Shown piece by piece: positions 42,336-49,817 of a stretch of DNA of 64,000 nucleotides. Position 1 is the first letter of the stretch. Each line of letters begins with the position of its first letter. Source of the DNA: Umezawaea sp049997955 (GTDB lineage: Bacteria; Actinomycetota; Actinomycetes; Mycobacteriales; Pseudonocardiaceae); contig JAEBDY010000008.1 in assembly GCA_049997955.1 (NCBI GenBank), positions 310,001 through 374,000 of the forward strand. The letters run 5' to 3'. Below the pieces are notes generated by a model. The model was not told the DNA's origin, did not search any database, and saw nothing but the letters and a program-made list of their open reading frames with translations. The translations under genes were made by a program, and so were the position numbers.

Positions 42336-43172
42336 TCAGCCGGACTCGGCGATCAGCGCGTAGGACGGCAGCGGCGCGTTGCCCTTCGCCTTCGCCAGGC
42401 CGCGCAGGACGTCGACCTGGCTCGCCACGAAGTCGCGCACCGGACCGGGTAGGCCCGGTAGCGGGGACTCGGCGAGCCGGAGGCACGCGTCGACCTCCCA
42501 GTCGGCGTCCTGCAAGGCCTCGGCGTGCATCGTCCGCTCCGAGGCCACGGTCCACCCCGTGCGCTCCAGGGCGCGCAGCAGGGCCGCGCGCGAGAACGGC
42601 GTGCGCACGTTCCCGTCACCACGAACCCCGCAGGCCTCGATCTGCCCCTGCACGAGCACGGCGAGCAGGTGCGGGACCTGGTCGAGGCTCCGCGGACCGA
42701 GGTCCCACTCGGCGAAGCACAGCCTCCGGGCCCACGGCCGAACCCGGCGGAGCACCCGGTCGACCTGGTCGATCGAGTCGAAGTACCAGGCGCAGTGCGA
42801 CAGCACGACGTGGTCGAACTCGCCGTCCGCGAAGGAGAGCGCGTCGTCCAGCACGTCGACCTCGAACCGCATCTCCACGCGGTCGCCCAACGCGCTCCCC
42901 ATGAGGAACGCCGCCGAATCCCCCACCGTGACGGGAGCGCCATAACCGGGATCGGCGATGTCGAGGCCGAGCACGCGCCCACCGGCTCCGACGGCGTCGG
43001 CCAGGACCGCGGTCATGTCGCCCTGACCGCAGCCGATCTCCAGCACCGACGCCCCCGGCCGGATCTCCCACCCGTCGACCAGCTCCACCCGGAACCGGGT
43101 CTGGACCAACTGCACGGCGGGGTCGGCGGCGCTGGACGCCATGCAGCCGACGATCGTTTCGAGCCTGTCCAC
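42336..43172 (-). CDS. Class I SAM-dependent methyltransferase
   Basis: About 278 residues. Motif I is SVLEIGCGQGDMTAVLADA near residue 45, motif II VLGLDIADPGYG, and the post-motif region DHVVLSHCAWYFDSID, followed by a helical C-terminal substrate domain. The group resembles small-molecule O/N-methyltransferases (UbiE/BioC-like), but the acceptor cannot be named. GTG 43172 is chosen for its GGAG six bases upstream; ATG 43142 (MASSAAD) is an alternative. It is separated from the MFS gene behind it by a terminator, so it is its own unit. Confidence 0.82.
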   Translation of the reverse strand: MDRLETIVGCMASSAADPAVQLVQTRFRVELVDGWEIRPGASVLEIGCGQGDMTAVLADAVGAGGRVLGLDIADPGYGAPVTVGDSAAFLMGSALGDRVEMRFEVDVLDDALSFADGEFDHVVLSHCAWYFDSIDQVDRVLRRVRPWARRLCFAEWDLGPRSLDQVPHLLAVLVQGQIEACGVRGDGNVRTPFSRAALLRALERTGWTVASERTMHAEALQDADWEVDACLRLAESPLPGLPGPVRDFVASQVDVLRGLAKAKGNAPLPSYALIAESG

Positions 43173-43247
43173 GCGTTGCTCCGTTCGGACGCCGGAAAAT
43201 CCGATCGTAGGAGCGGTGCGCAACCGAATTGGTCGTCGCGAACAACG

Positions 43248-43283
43248 CCGAAGGCCGCCACGACGGGGCGTGACGGCCTTCGG
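43248..43283. terminator. 10-bp hairpin terminator after the MFS gene
   Basis: CCGAAGGCCG (43248-43257) pairs with CGGCCTTCGG (43274-43283) around a 16-base loop, 16 bases beyond the MFS stop on the minus strand. Confidence 0.7.
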
Positions 43284-43298
43284 TGGTCTAGCCGGTGA

Positions 43299-44807
43299 TC
43301 ACATGTGCACGGCGGGAGCCGCGCTCTCCATGTTCGGCGCGCCCGAGCGCAGGAGCAGGCCCGAGATGACCGCGCCGACCAGGAACACACCCGCGGCCCA
43401 GGTGAAGGCCGTGCTGTAGCTGTGGATCGCCGCGTCGGCGAGCAGCTGCGGCGTCGGCTGCTTGCCCTCCACGAACGACACCGCCGCGTCTGCGGCGAGG
43501 GTGCTCAGCAGGGCGGTGCCGATGGAGCCGCCGATCTGCTGCATCGTGTTCACCGTCGCCGAGGCGACACCGGCGTCGTGCGCTTCCACGCCGAAGGTGG
43601 CGACGCTCATGGAGGGCGCCATCGACAGGCCGATGCCGACGCCGAGCACCATCAGCGGCAGCAGGACGCCCTCGCTGTACGTGCTGGTGAGGCTGATCCG
43701 GCTGAGCCAGAACAGGCCGACGGCGCCGATGACCATGCCGAGCGGCACGAGCGGGCGGGCACCGAAGCGGGGCAGCAGCAGCGCGGTCGCGGACGTCGCG
43801 CTGATCATCAGCGTGGCGACCATCGGCATGAACGCGAGACCGCTCTCGATCGGCGTGAACCGGAGGTTCTGCTGGAGGTAGAACGTGAGGAACAGGAAGA
43901 TCGCGAACATCCCGATGCCCAGCAGGAACACCGAGGCGTAGGCGCCTGCGCGGTCGCGGTCGAGCACGACGCGCATCGGCAGCAGCGGGTGCGAGGTGGT
44001 CACCTGGATGCGGACGAACACCACGAGCAGCACCACACCGGCGAGCAGGAAGCCCCACACCGACGTGGACGACCAGTCGTGGCTCTCCTTGTTGGCGAAG
44101 CCGTAGACCACCGCGAACAGGCCGGCGGTCGAGGTGAGCGTGCCGGGGATGTCCAGCTTCGGCCGGTCCGCCGCCGCGACGGGCTCGTGGCGCAGCAGCA
44201 CGTAGGAGCCGATGAGGGCGATCACCGCGAAGATGATGTTGACGAACATGCACCAGCGCCAGTCGAGGTACTCGGTGAGCACGCCGCCGAGCAGCAGGCC
44301 GATGGCCGCGCCACCACCGGCGATGGCGCCGAAGATGCCGAACGCGCGACCGCGTTCCTTCGGGTCGGTGAACGTCGTGGTGAGCAGCGACAGCGCGGCG
44401 GGCGCGAGCAGCGCGCCGAACACGCCCTGCGCGGCGCGGGCGGCGAGCAGCATCTCGATGCTGTTCGCGGCGCCGCCGATCGCGGAGACGACGGCGAAGC
44501 CGCCGAGGCCGATCAGGAACGCGGGCTTGCGGCCGAAGATGTCGCCGATGCGGCCGCCGAGCAGCAGGAGGCTGCCGAACGCGAGCGCGTAGGCCGTGAC
44601 GACCCACTGGCGGGCGTCGTTGCTGAAGCCGAGGTCCGCCTGGGCGGACGGCAGGGCGATGTTCACGATGGTCGCGTCCAGCACGACCATCAGCTGGGCG
44701 AGGCCGATCATGACCAGGATCAGCCAACGTCGAGCGTGGTGCGGGTTGTCACCGTGGTCGGTGACGGCCCGCGGTGCCTCCACCGTGGCGGTCGGTGAAT
44801 CTGGCAT
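43299..44807 (-). CDS. DHA2-family (14-TMS) MFS drug efflux transporter
   Basis: A 502-residue pump. TMS1 carries VVLDATIVNIALPSAQ (motif D1 of DHA2), the 2-3 loop has GGRIGDIFGRKPAFLIG (motif A), and TMS5 has GPLLGG-like LLLGGVLTEYLDWRWCMFVN (motif C, quoted in part). About 14 hydrophobic segments are seen. ATG 44807 lies opposite the TetR gene at 44909; the 101-bp gap holds both promoters. Repression by that TetR and induction by a toxic substrate is the standard arrangement. The substrate is unknown, but quinolone, puromycin and pigment exporters are close family members. Confidence 0.93.
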   Translation of the reverse strand: MPDSPTATVEAPRAVTDHGDNPHHARRWLILVMIGLAQLMVVLDATIVNIALPSAQADLGFSNDARQWVVTAYALAFGSLLLLGGRIGDIFGRKPAFLIGLGGFAVVSAIGGAANSIEMLLAARAAQGVFGALLAPAALSLLTTTFTDPKERGRAFGIFGAIAGGGAAIGLLLGGVLTEYLDWRWCMFVNIIFAVIALIGSYVLLRHEPVAAADRPKLDIPGTLTSTAGLFAVVYGFANKESHDWSSTSVWGFLLAGVVLLVVFVRIQVTTSHPLLPMRVVLDRDRAGAYASVFLLGIGMFAIFLFLTFYLQQNLRFTPIESGLAFMPMVATLMISATSATALLLPRFGARPLVPLGMVIGAVGLFWLSRISLTSTYSEGVLLPLMVLGVGIGLSMAPSMSVATFGVEAHDAGVASATVNTMQQIGGSIGTALLSTLAADAAVSFVEGKQPTPQLLADAAIHSYSTAFTWAAGVFLVGAVISGLLLRSGAPNMESAAPAVHM

Positions 44808-44908
44808 GGACGTGTCCTCACAGGTTATGTGGAGCAGATGTCTCCGGTTACCCGATCAGCGTACACAGGAAGCGGAGACGGGATCTCAACTTCCGCTACG
44901 CTAGGGGC

Positions 44909-45580
44909 ATGACACGGGACACAGTCCCCGTCGCAACGGTGCGACCCCTGCGTCGGGATGCGGAGCTCAACCGCCGCAAGATCATCGAATCAGCGCGGAT
45001 CGTCTTCAGCGAGCGCGGTTTCGGCGCGACCCTCGACGACATCGCCAACCACGCAGGACTCGGCGTCGGCACGGTGTACCGGCGCTTCCCCAGCAAGGAG
45101 CACCTCGTCGAGGCCATGTTCGTCGAGCGGATGGACGAGGTCCGCGAACTGGCCGAGCAGGCGCTGGAGGAGGGCGACCCCTGGGAGGGGTTCGCGAGCT
45201 TCCTGACGCGCACCGCCGAACTGCACTCCGACGACCGCGGGCTGCGGGAAGTCATGCTGTCCAACAACTTCGGCCAGGAACGCGTGGCCGCGGCCAAGGA
45301 GCGGATGATCCCGCTCGCGATCGAACTGGTGCGGCGCGCCAAGGAGTCCGGCCAGTTGCGCGCGGACTTCGAGGAGACCGACCTGCCGATCATCCACATG
45401 ATGATCGGCTCCGTCGCCGAGTACACGCGGGACGTGCGGTCCGAACTGTGGCGGCGCTACCTCACCGTGCTGCTGGACGGCCTGCGCGCCGACTCGGGCG
45501 AGAAGCGGCCGCTGCGCCCCCCGGCGCTGGACGTGGAGACGCTCGACCTCGCCATGTGCGCGTGGAAGCCGCGCCACTGA
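44909..45580 (+). CDS. TetR-family repressor of the divergent efflux gene
   Basis: A 223-residue regulator. The N-terminal helix-turn-helix is NRRKIIESARIVFSERGFGA, TLDDIANHAGLGVGTVYRRF, then the C-terminal ligand domain with the conserved PLAIELVRRAKESGQLRADF segment. ATG 44909 follows a TACGCT -10-like element at 44897-44902 with no ribosome binding site, so the mRNA is probably leaderless. GGAAGCGGA and TTCCGC halves lie in the promoter gap and may form the operator. It is divergent from the DHA2 pump, its likely target. Confidence 0.9.
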   Translation: MTRDTVPVATVRPLRRDAELNRRKIIESARIVFSERGFGATLDDIANHAGLGVGTVYRRFPSKEHLVEAMFVERMDEVRELAEQALEEGDPWEGFASFLTRTAELHSDDRGLREVMLSNNFGQERVAAAKERMIPLAIELVRRAKESGQLRADFEETDLPIIHMMIGSVAEYTRDVRSELWRRYLTVLLDGLRADSGEKRPLRPPALDVETLDLAMCAWKPRH

Positions 45581-45660
45581 CCTGACCCCTTCGCCCGGGC
45601 CCCTCCGTCACGTCGAGCGGACAGCTCGGACGAGGGGACCCGCCCATGAGCACTGCGCTG

Positions 45661-46221
45661 TCACAGTCCGGAGAGGAAGTCGACGCACCGCCGCCACATC
45701 AGCTCGGCGGCGGCCTCGTTGTAGTCCGGCAGGCCCTCGTCGGTGAACAGGTGCCCGACGCCGGGGTAGGTGAAGGCCTCCGCGTTCCCGACCGCCGCGT
45801 CCCGCGTCCACCCGGCGACCTTGTCCGGTGTCGCGTACGCGTCCGGGTCTGCCACGTGCAGCTGCATCGGCAGACCGGGTCGCACGTTGTCCGGCACGGC
45901 GCCGGTGCCGTGCAGGAACAGCACGCCCGCGGACTCGGGGCGTTCGGCCAGCAGGCCGCCCGCGATGCTGGCGCCCATCGAGAACCCGCCGAGCACCGTG
46001 TCCGCGGGCAGGCCGCGCAGGACCGCGCGCGCCCGTTCGGCGATGGTCGGCCAGCCGATCCACTCGGCCAGCGTGAACCCGTCGTCCAGGGTCTCGGCGA
46101 TCCCGCCGTAGTAGAGGTCCGGCGTCACCACGGCGTGCCCGGCCTCCCGGAACCGTCCCGCGGCGGCGAGCACGGCGGGCCGGAGCCCGTAGGCGGAGTG
46201 GAACAGCACGACGGTGGTCAT
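45661..46221 (-). CDS. Dienelactone hydrolase-family alpha/beta hydrolase
   Basis: A 186-residue hydrolase. The nucleophile elbow is LGGFSMGASIAGG, with Ser where classical dienelactone hydrolase has Cys. The acid is in HVADPDAYATPD and the His in GVGHLFTDEG. The N-terminal strand is TVVLFHSAYGLRPAVL. ATG 46221 is chosen because of an ATGA overlap with a small upstream frame; the open frame continues upstream without homology. It converges on the TetR gene across an imperfect GC hairpin at 45596-45642. The substrate is unknown. Confidence 0.87.
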   Translation of the reverse strand: MTTVVLFHSAYGLRPAVLAAAGRFREAGHAVVTPDLYYGGIAETLDDGFTLAEWIGWPTIAERARAVLRGLPADTVLGGFSMGASIAGGLLAERPESAGVLFLHGTGAVPDNVRPGLPMQLHVADPDAYATPDKVAGWTRDAAVGNAEAFTYPGVGHLFTDEGLPDYNEAAAELMWRRCVDFLSGL

Positions 46222-46403
46222 GCGCCCATTATCGACTTGATCGCGAAGGTCGCGACCAGACCCACCACGTACACGACCGCGCAGGACCGCAGAACGAGCT
46301 TCGACGACGGTCTCGGCGCCGGTTCGCCAAGCCAGGACGACCGCCATGTCGCTGGTAGGACGTCCAGCAGAGGAGCAGCGGGAGAGCGGGCCAAGGACAA
46401 CAC
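46218..46403 (-). CDS. Possible small single-pass membrane protein
   Basis: A 61-residue frame from GTG 46403 ends in a transmembrane-like helix, CAVVYVVGLVATFAIKSIMGA, and its stop overlaps the hydrolase start as ATGA, the coupling seen at real gene pairs here. Against it: no ribosome binding site, a rare CTA codon and no family that I recognise. It may also be the tail of a decayed membrane protein. The rest of 46222-46739 holds the second palindromic repeat and no other gene. Confidence 0.3.
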   Translation of the reverse strand: MLSLARSPAAPLLDVLPATWRSSWLGEPAPRPSSKLVLRSCAVVYVVGLVATFAIKSIMGA

Positions 46404-46521
46404 GGACCCGCTGCCCCGCCCACGCCGCCACGTCGAATCCCCGGCAGCCGACATCGAACGGTTCGCCACACGCGCGGCTGCGTGCTCGACAATTCCATCA
46501 CCGATGGCAACCACCACGGCC

Positions 46522-46672
46522 AAGCGGAAGCACGCACCCCAGGAGACCCCAGACCCCTCCCTGCCCCCGATCCCCAGCGCCCTCATGTCCGTCCGCTACG
46601 GGTCAAGGCATCCTTCCCGCCTTGACGCGGCGCGGACGGACATGAAGACAATCGCGCCTCGGGGGGAACCCA
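46522..46672. repeat. 151-bp palindromic repeat element, copy 2
   Basis: Same orientation as copy 1, 4472 bp away, with 4 mismatches. The hairpin core is 46584-46644; one mismatch lies in the apical loop and none in the arms. Sequence outside the 151 bp is unrelated at the two sites. Confidence 0.92.
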
Positions 46673-46739
46673 GGACCGACCCCACCCGCATAACCGCCAA
46701 AGCAAACCCGCCCCCCAGGGACCGACAGGCTCACCAACC

Positions 46740-48173
46740 TCATCCCCGCAAATCAGCGACGATCCTGTCGATGGCCGCCCCGAGCTTCCCGTACTTCTCG
46801 GTGTAGAGCACCGGGTACACACCGGGGGCATCGGCGGGCCGGTCCACGTCGATGTAGTCGGTGCCCAGGTTCGAGAACACGACGACCACGTAGTGCCGCT
46901 TCTCCTTGCCCGGCAACGAGTGCACGATGCCCGCGTCACTGCCGGTGGTGTCCACCCAACCCGTCTTGTGCGCGAACACGACCTCGGCCGCCGCGTCGCA
47001 CGGCCGGGTGTCCTGGTCGTACACGGCGTCGCCCACCGTCACGCGACCGGTGGCCGGGTCGACCCAGCGCTTCGGCGTGACCTGCGGGATGCCCGGCGCC
47101 GGGTACCCGCGGCCGCACCAGTTCGTGGTGGACAGCATCTCGTTGTGCCCCTGGTCGGCCAACGTCCTCGCGAACAGCTCGCGCGAGGACCTGCTCAGCT
47201 CGTCGCGGGTGATCCGCTTGCCGTCCGGCGTGGTCCACAGCGTGCCGATACCGCCGTTGACCAGCAGCAGGAGCTTGGCGGTGTCGATGCTGCTCATGTT
47301 CGAGCCGATCCAGCGGCCGCCGTTGGCGGGATTCGTGCCGGTCACCATGAGCGTCGGCAGACCGAGGTCGACGAACGTCCGGTTGACCTGGTCCCACGCG
47401 CCGAGGTCGTGGATCATCTTGATCAGCGCGCAGGTCGACTCGTTCTTCGACATGGTGATCATCTCGTCGAAGTACTGCTTGATCGGCTTGGTGGCCGCGC
47501 CGCCGCAGGCCGCGTTCGGCGCGGTCGGCTCGTAGGCGTAGTTCGCGTCCAGCGACACCCGACCCTGGTCTGCCAGGCGCAGCACGCCGAAGCCGACCAT
47601 CAGCTTGAGCACCGACGCCGGGTACGGCGAGGAGAAGTCGATGGGCGCCTGCTCGCGGCCGGCGAGCACGTCCCTGGTGCCCTTGCCGCCGTTGGCGTCC
47701 CACTCGGCGTCGTCCCACCAGCGGTAGCGGACCTGGTCGGTGGACAGGCCCTTCCTGTCCAGCGGCACGACGACGCCGTCCGGGTACTGCGGGCTGAGCA
47801 GCACGTCGGCCATCGCGATCGGCCGTCCGGCGCGGTCCAGTTCGATCACCGCCGCGTCCATGTTCGGCGACTGGTGCAGCGGCTTCGGCTCGGCCGCGAC
47901 GCCGAACCGAGCGGCCAGGTCGGCGGCGGTCGCGTCGTACTTCTCCGGCGCGCCCGCTCGCCTGGCCGCCACACCGCTCTCCGGCGGCGTCACGTCCAGC
48001 ACGTTCCTGAAGTCCTGCGCGTTGATCGCGGCCCGCAGGCGTTCGGCGAGCCGGTGACCGGCCGAGGACTCGGCGTCCGCGACGGCGGTCAGCGCCGAGG
48101 TGGTCCCGCCGAGCAGGGCCGAAACGGCCACGGCAGCGGTCAAGGTCAGCATTCCGCGTTGGAACAAGCTCAC
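46740..48173 (-). CDS. Secreted class A beta-lactamase-fold serine hydrolase
   Basis: A 477-residue exported protein. The signal peptide is MLTLTAAVAVSALLGGTTSALT. The catalytic set is SxxK in PYPASVLKLM, SxN in TMSKNESTCAL and KTG in FAHKTGWVD. About 190 residues precede the SxxK and form an extra N-terminal domain (DVTPPESGVAARRAG, ADLAARFGVAAEPKPLHQ), unlike true beta-lactamases. It could be a DD-peptidase, an esterase or a lactamase. GTG 48173 has GGGGGAG three bases upstream. It is divergent from the cell-wall hydrolase remnant and the M23 peptidase, so a role in the cell wall is plausible. Confidence 0.82.
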   Translation of the reverse strand: MSLFQRGMLTLTAAVAVSALLGGTTSALTAVADAESSAGHRLAERLRAAINAQDFRNVLDVTPPESGVAARRAGAPEKYDATAADLAARFGVAAEPKPLHQSPNMDAAVIELDRAGRPIAMADVLLSPQYPDGVVVPLDRKGLSTDQVRYRWWDDAEWDANGGKGTRDVLAGREQAPIDFSSPYPASVLKLMVGFGVLRLADQGRVSLDANYAYEPTAPNAACGGAATKPIKQYFDEMITMSKNESTCALIKMIHDLGAWDQVNRTFVDLGLPTLMVTGTNPANGGRWIGSNMSSIDTAKLLLLVNGGIGTLWTTPDGKRITRDELSRSSRELFARTLADQGHNEMLSTTNWCGRGYPAPGIPQVTPKRWVDPATGRVTVGDAVYDQDTRPCDAAAEVVFAHKTGWVDTTGSDAGIVHSLPGKEKRHYVVVVFSNLGTDYIDVDRPADAPGVYPVLYTEKYGKLGAAIDRIVADLRG

Positions 48174-48438
48174 GCACTCCCCCGAATGATCGACATTCCC
48201 CTTGCCGACGACCGTAGAGGATTCCGCGTCCCGGCGTGAAGGTGCTTCACGTCCCCGCGCGACACGCACGACCCGCACACCCCGGCACGCGCTTTCCACC
48301 TGCCGGTTTACCGCCGCCTAGGCGTTCTCCGACCCCCGTGTCCCAGAGTTCGTCGGTGTCAGGCCGAGGGGGCGAACCACGATCCGTGCGCGATCGGCTG
48401 GGTCCGGGCGAAGAGATCGAAGGACACGCGGAGGTCCG

Positions 48439-48828
48439 ATGCCGACCCGAACGTCCACCGCGCTGCGGCCGGCCTGCTGGCCCTCCTCGGCACGGGAATG
48501 GCGGCCACAACCGGTGTCGCGTTCACCGCCGAGGAGCGCACGCACCAGGTCAAGACCACTGTGGACGGTCGGACCGCATGGCGGCAGCGACATCTGGGAC
48601 CACACCACGGACAACCTGTGGGTGCCCGACGAGTACGTGAAGACCGGAACCACCGGCTTCGTCAAGGGTCTCCCCCGCTGCGACACCAACGGCCTGCGTC
48701 CCGGTGGCGGTGACGGCGGCACGAACACCACGGCGCAGTACGAGTCGCAGCACTTCGTCCCGCTCACCCAGCTGCAACCGGGCGACATGATCTTCTGGGG
48801 CGACGGCGACGACCGCTACACCACCTGA
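48439..48828 (+). pseudogene. Decayed secreted SH3-like / NlpC-P60 cell-wall hydrolase
   Basis: ATG 48439 has a perfect GGAGGTCCG leader, but the signal peptide is split: MPTRTSTALR continues only in another frame as AAAGLLALLGTGMAATTGVAF and TAEERTHQVKTTVD. Back in the first frame comes the end of a bacterial SH3-like domain (SDIWDHTTDNLWVPDEYVKT, GTTGFVKGLPRC), then the middle of an NlpC/P60 domain (TAQYESQHFVPLTQLQPGDM, IFWGDGDD) and a stop. The segment that would carry the catalytic Cys is absent and the His part is lost. So two frameshifts and two deletions are inferred. The intact M23 peptidase follows after 54 bases. 48174-48438 holds the promoter region only. Confidence 0.75.
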
Positions 48829-48882
48829 TCCGACCGGAACCGTCCCGGAACACCGGGACCTCCAGATGGGGGCTAGGAAACC

Positions 48883-49743
48883 ATGAAGCTCAACACGATC
48901 GTCGCGGCGGGCATCGGCCTGCTCGTGAGCGTCGGCGGAATGGCCGTCAGCACCGGCACGGCGGTGGCGGCGCCGAACTTCCAGCTGCCGTTCCCCTGCG
49001 CCCAGACCTGGGAGGGCCAGACCCGCACGGGCCACAGCCCGGCCAACGCGGTGGACTTCAACCGCGCCAACGACGAGGGCGACGCCGTGGTCGCGTCCTC
49101 CTCCGGCACGGTGAGCCGCGTCGCCAACGAGGGGTCCACCAGCTACGGCAGGTGGATCGAGATCAACCACGGCGGCGGCTGGACCACCCGCTACGCCCAC
49201 CTCTCCGCCCAGCGGGTGTCGGTCGGCCAGAGCGTCTCCACCGGCCAGACCATCGGCAACGTCGGCAACACCGGCGGGTCGACCGGCGCGCACCTGCACT
49301 TCGAGGAGCGGCTGGACGGCAGCGCCGTGCGGGCGAAGTTCAACGGCACCACCGCCCTCTACTGGGGCACCAGGAGCTACCGGAGCAACAACGGCTGCGG
49401 CGGTGGCGGCAGCGACGACAACCCGTACGACGCCGAAGAGGTGTGCGGCTCCGGCCACAAGGTCGTGGACTCCGCGGCGCTGGGCACCAGGGGCCGGGTC
49501 TACCTGACCTACAACAGGTCCAACGGCAACAACTGCGTCGTCACGATGAAGCACACCAAGCTGGGCACGGCGTCGGCTTCCTCGGCCTTCCTGGAGGTCC
49601 AGGGTTCGGCGCGGACGACCGACTCCGGCAACTTCTCCTACTACGCCGGTCCGGTCCGCAAGGCGGCCCCCGGCAAGTGCGTGAAGTGGGGCGGCTCGGT
49701 GGACTCGGAGTCCTACGCCAGCGGCTTCGAGCACTGCGGCTGA
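48883..49743 (+). CDS. Secreted M23-family (lysostaphin-type) metalloendopeptidase
   Basis: A 286-residue exported peptidase. The signal peptide runs to TAVAA/PNF near residue 30. The zinc ligands are His51 and Asp58 in GHSPANAVDF and His139 in AHLHFEE, with His137 as the catalytic partner; TRYAHLSAQRV is the family's middle motif. A Gly-rich linker leads to a C-terminal domain of about 110 residues with paired Cys (EEVCGSGHKVVD, GNNCVVTMKH, GKCVKWGG), probably for wall or sugar binding. GGGGGCTAGGAAACC precedes ATG 48883. It should cut peptidoglycan cross-bridges, in growth or in attack. Confidence 0.92.
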   Translation: MKLNTIVAAGIGLLVSVGGMAVSTGTAVAAPNFQLPFPCAQTWEGQTRTGHSPANAVDFNRANDEGDAVVASSSGTVSRVANEGSTSYGRWIEINHGGGWTTRYAHLSAQRVSVGQSVSTGQTIGNVGNTGGSTGAHLHFEERLDGSAVRAKFNGTTALYWGTRSYRSNNGCGGGGSDDNPYDAEEVCGSGHKVVDSAALGTRGRVYLTYNRSNGNNCVVTMKHTKLGTASASSAFLEVQGSARTTDSGNFSYYAGPVRKAAPGKCVKWGGSVDSESYASGFEHCG

Positions 49744-49763
49744 CAGCGAACCGGGAACGGTGC

Positions 49764-49788
49764 GCCCCGGTCCACAGTGGACCGGGGC
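49764..49788. terminator. 12-bp hairpin between convergent genes
   Basis: GCCCCGGTCCAC and GTGGACCGGGGC are perfect complements with a single A between (49764-49788), so the top of the stem must open into a short loop. It ends the M23 gene and could also serve the convergent AfsR-like gene. Confidence 0.75.
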
Positions 49789-49817
49789 ATCCCACCGTGG
49801 TGGAGGGAGGGGTGGTG

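Noticed and set aside
45596..45642. Terminator between the TetR and hydrolase genes
   Set aside because: CGGGCCCCTC and GAGGGGACCCG pair only with a bulge and a 26-base loop; too weak to list as a feature.
46740..48173. Straight call as an antibiotic-resistance beta-lactamase
   Set aside because: SxxK, SxN and KTG are shared with DD-peptidases and esterases, and the long N-terminal extension is not typical of class A lactamases.
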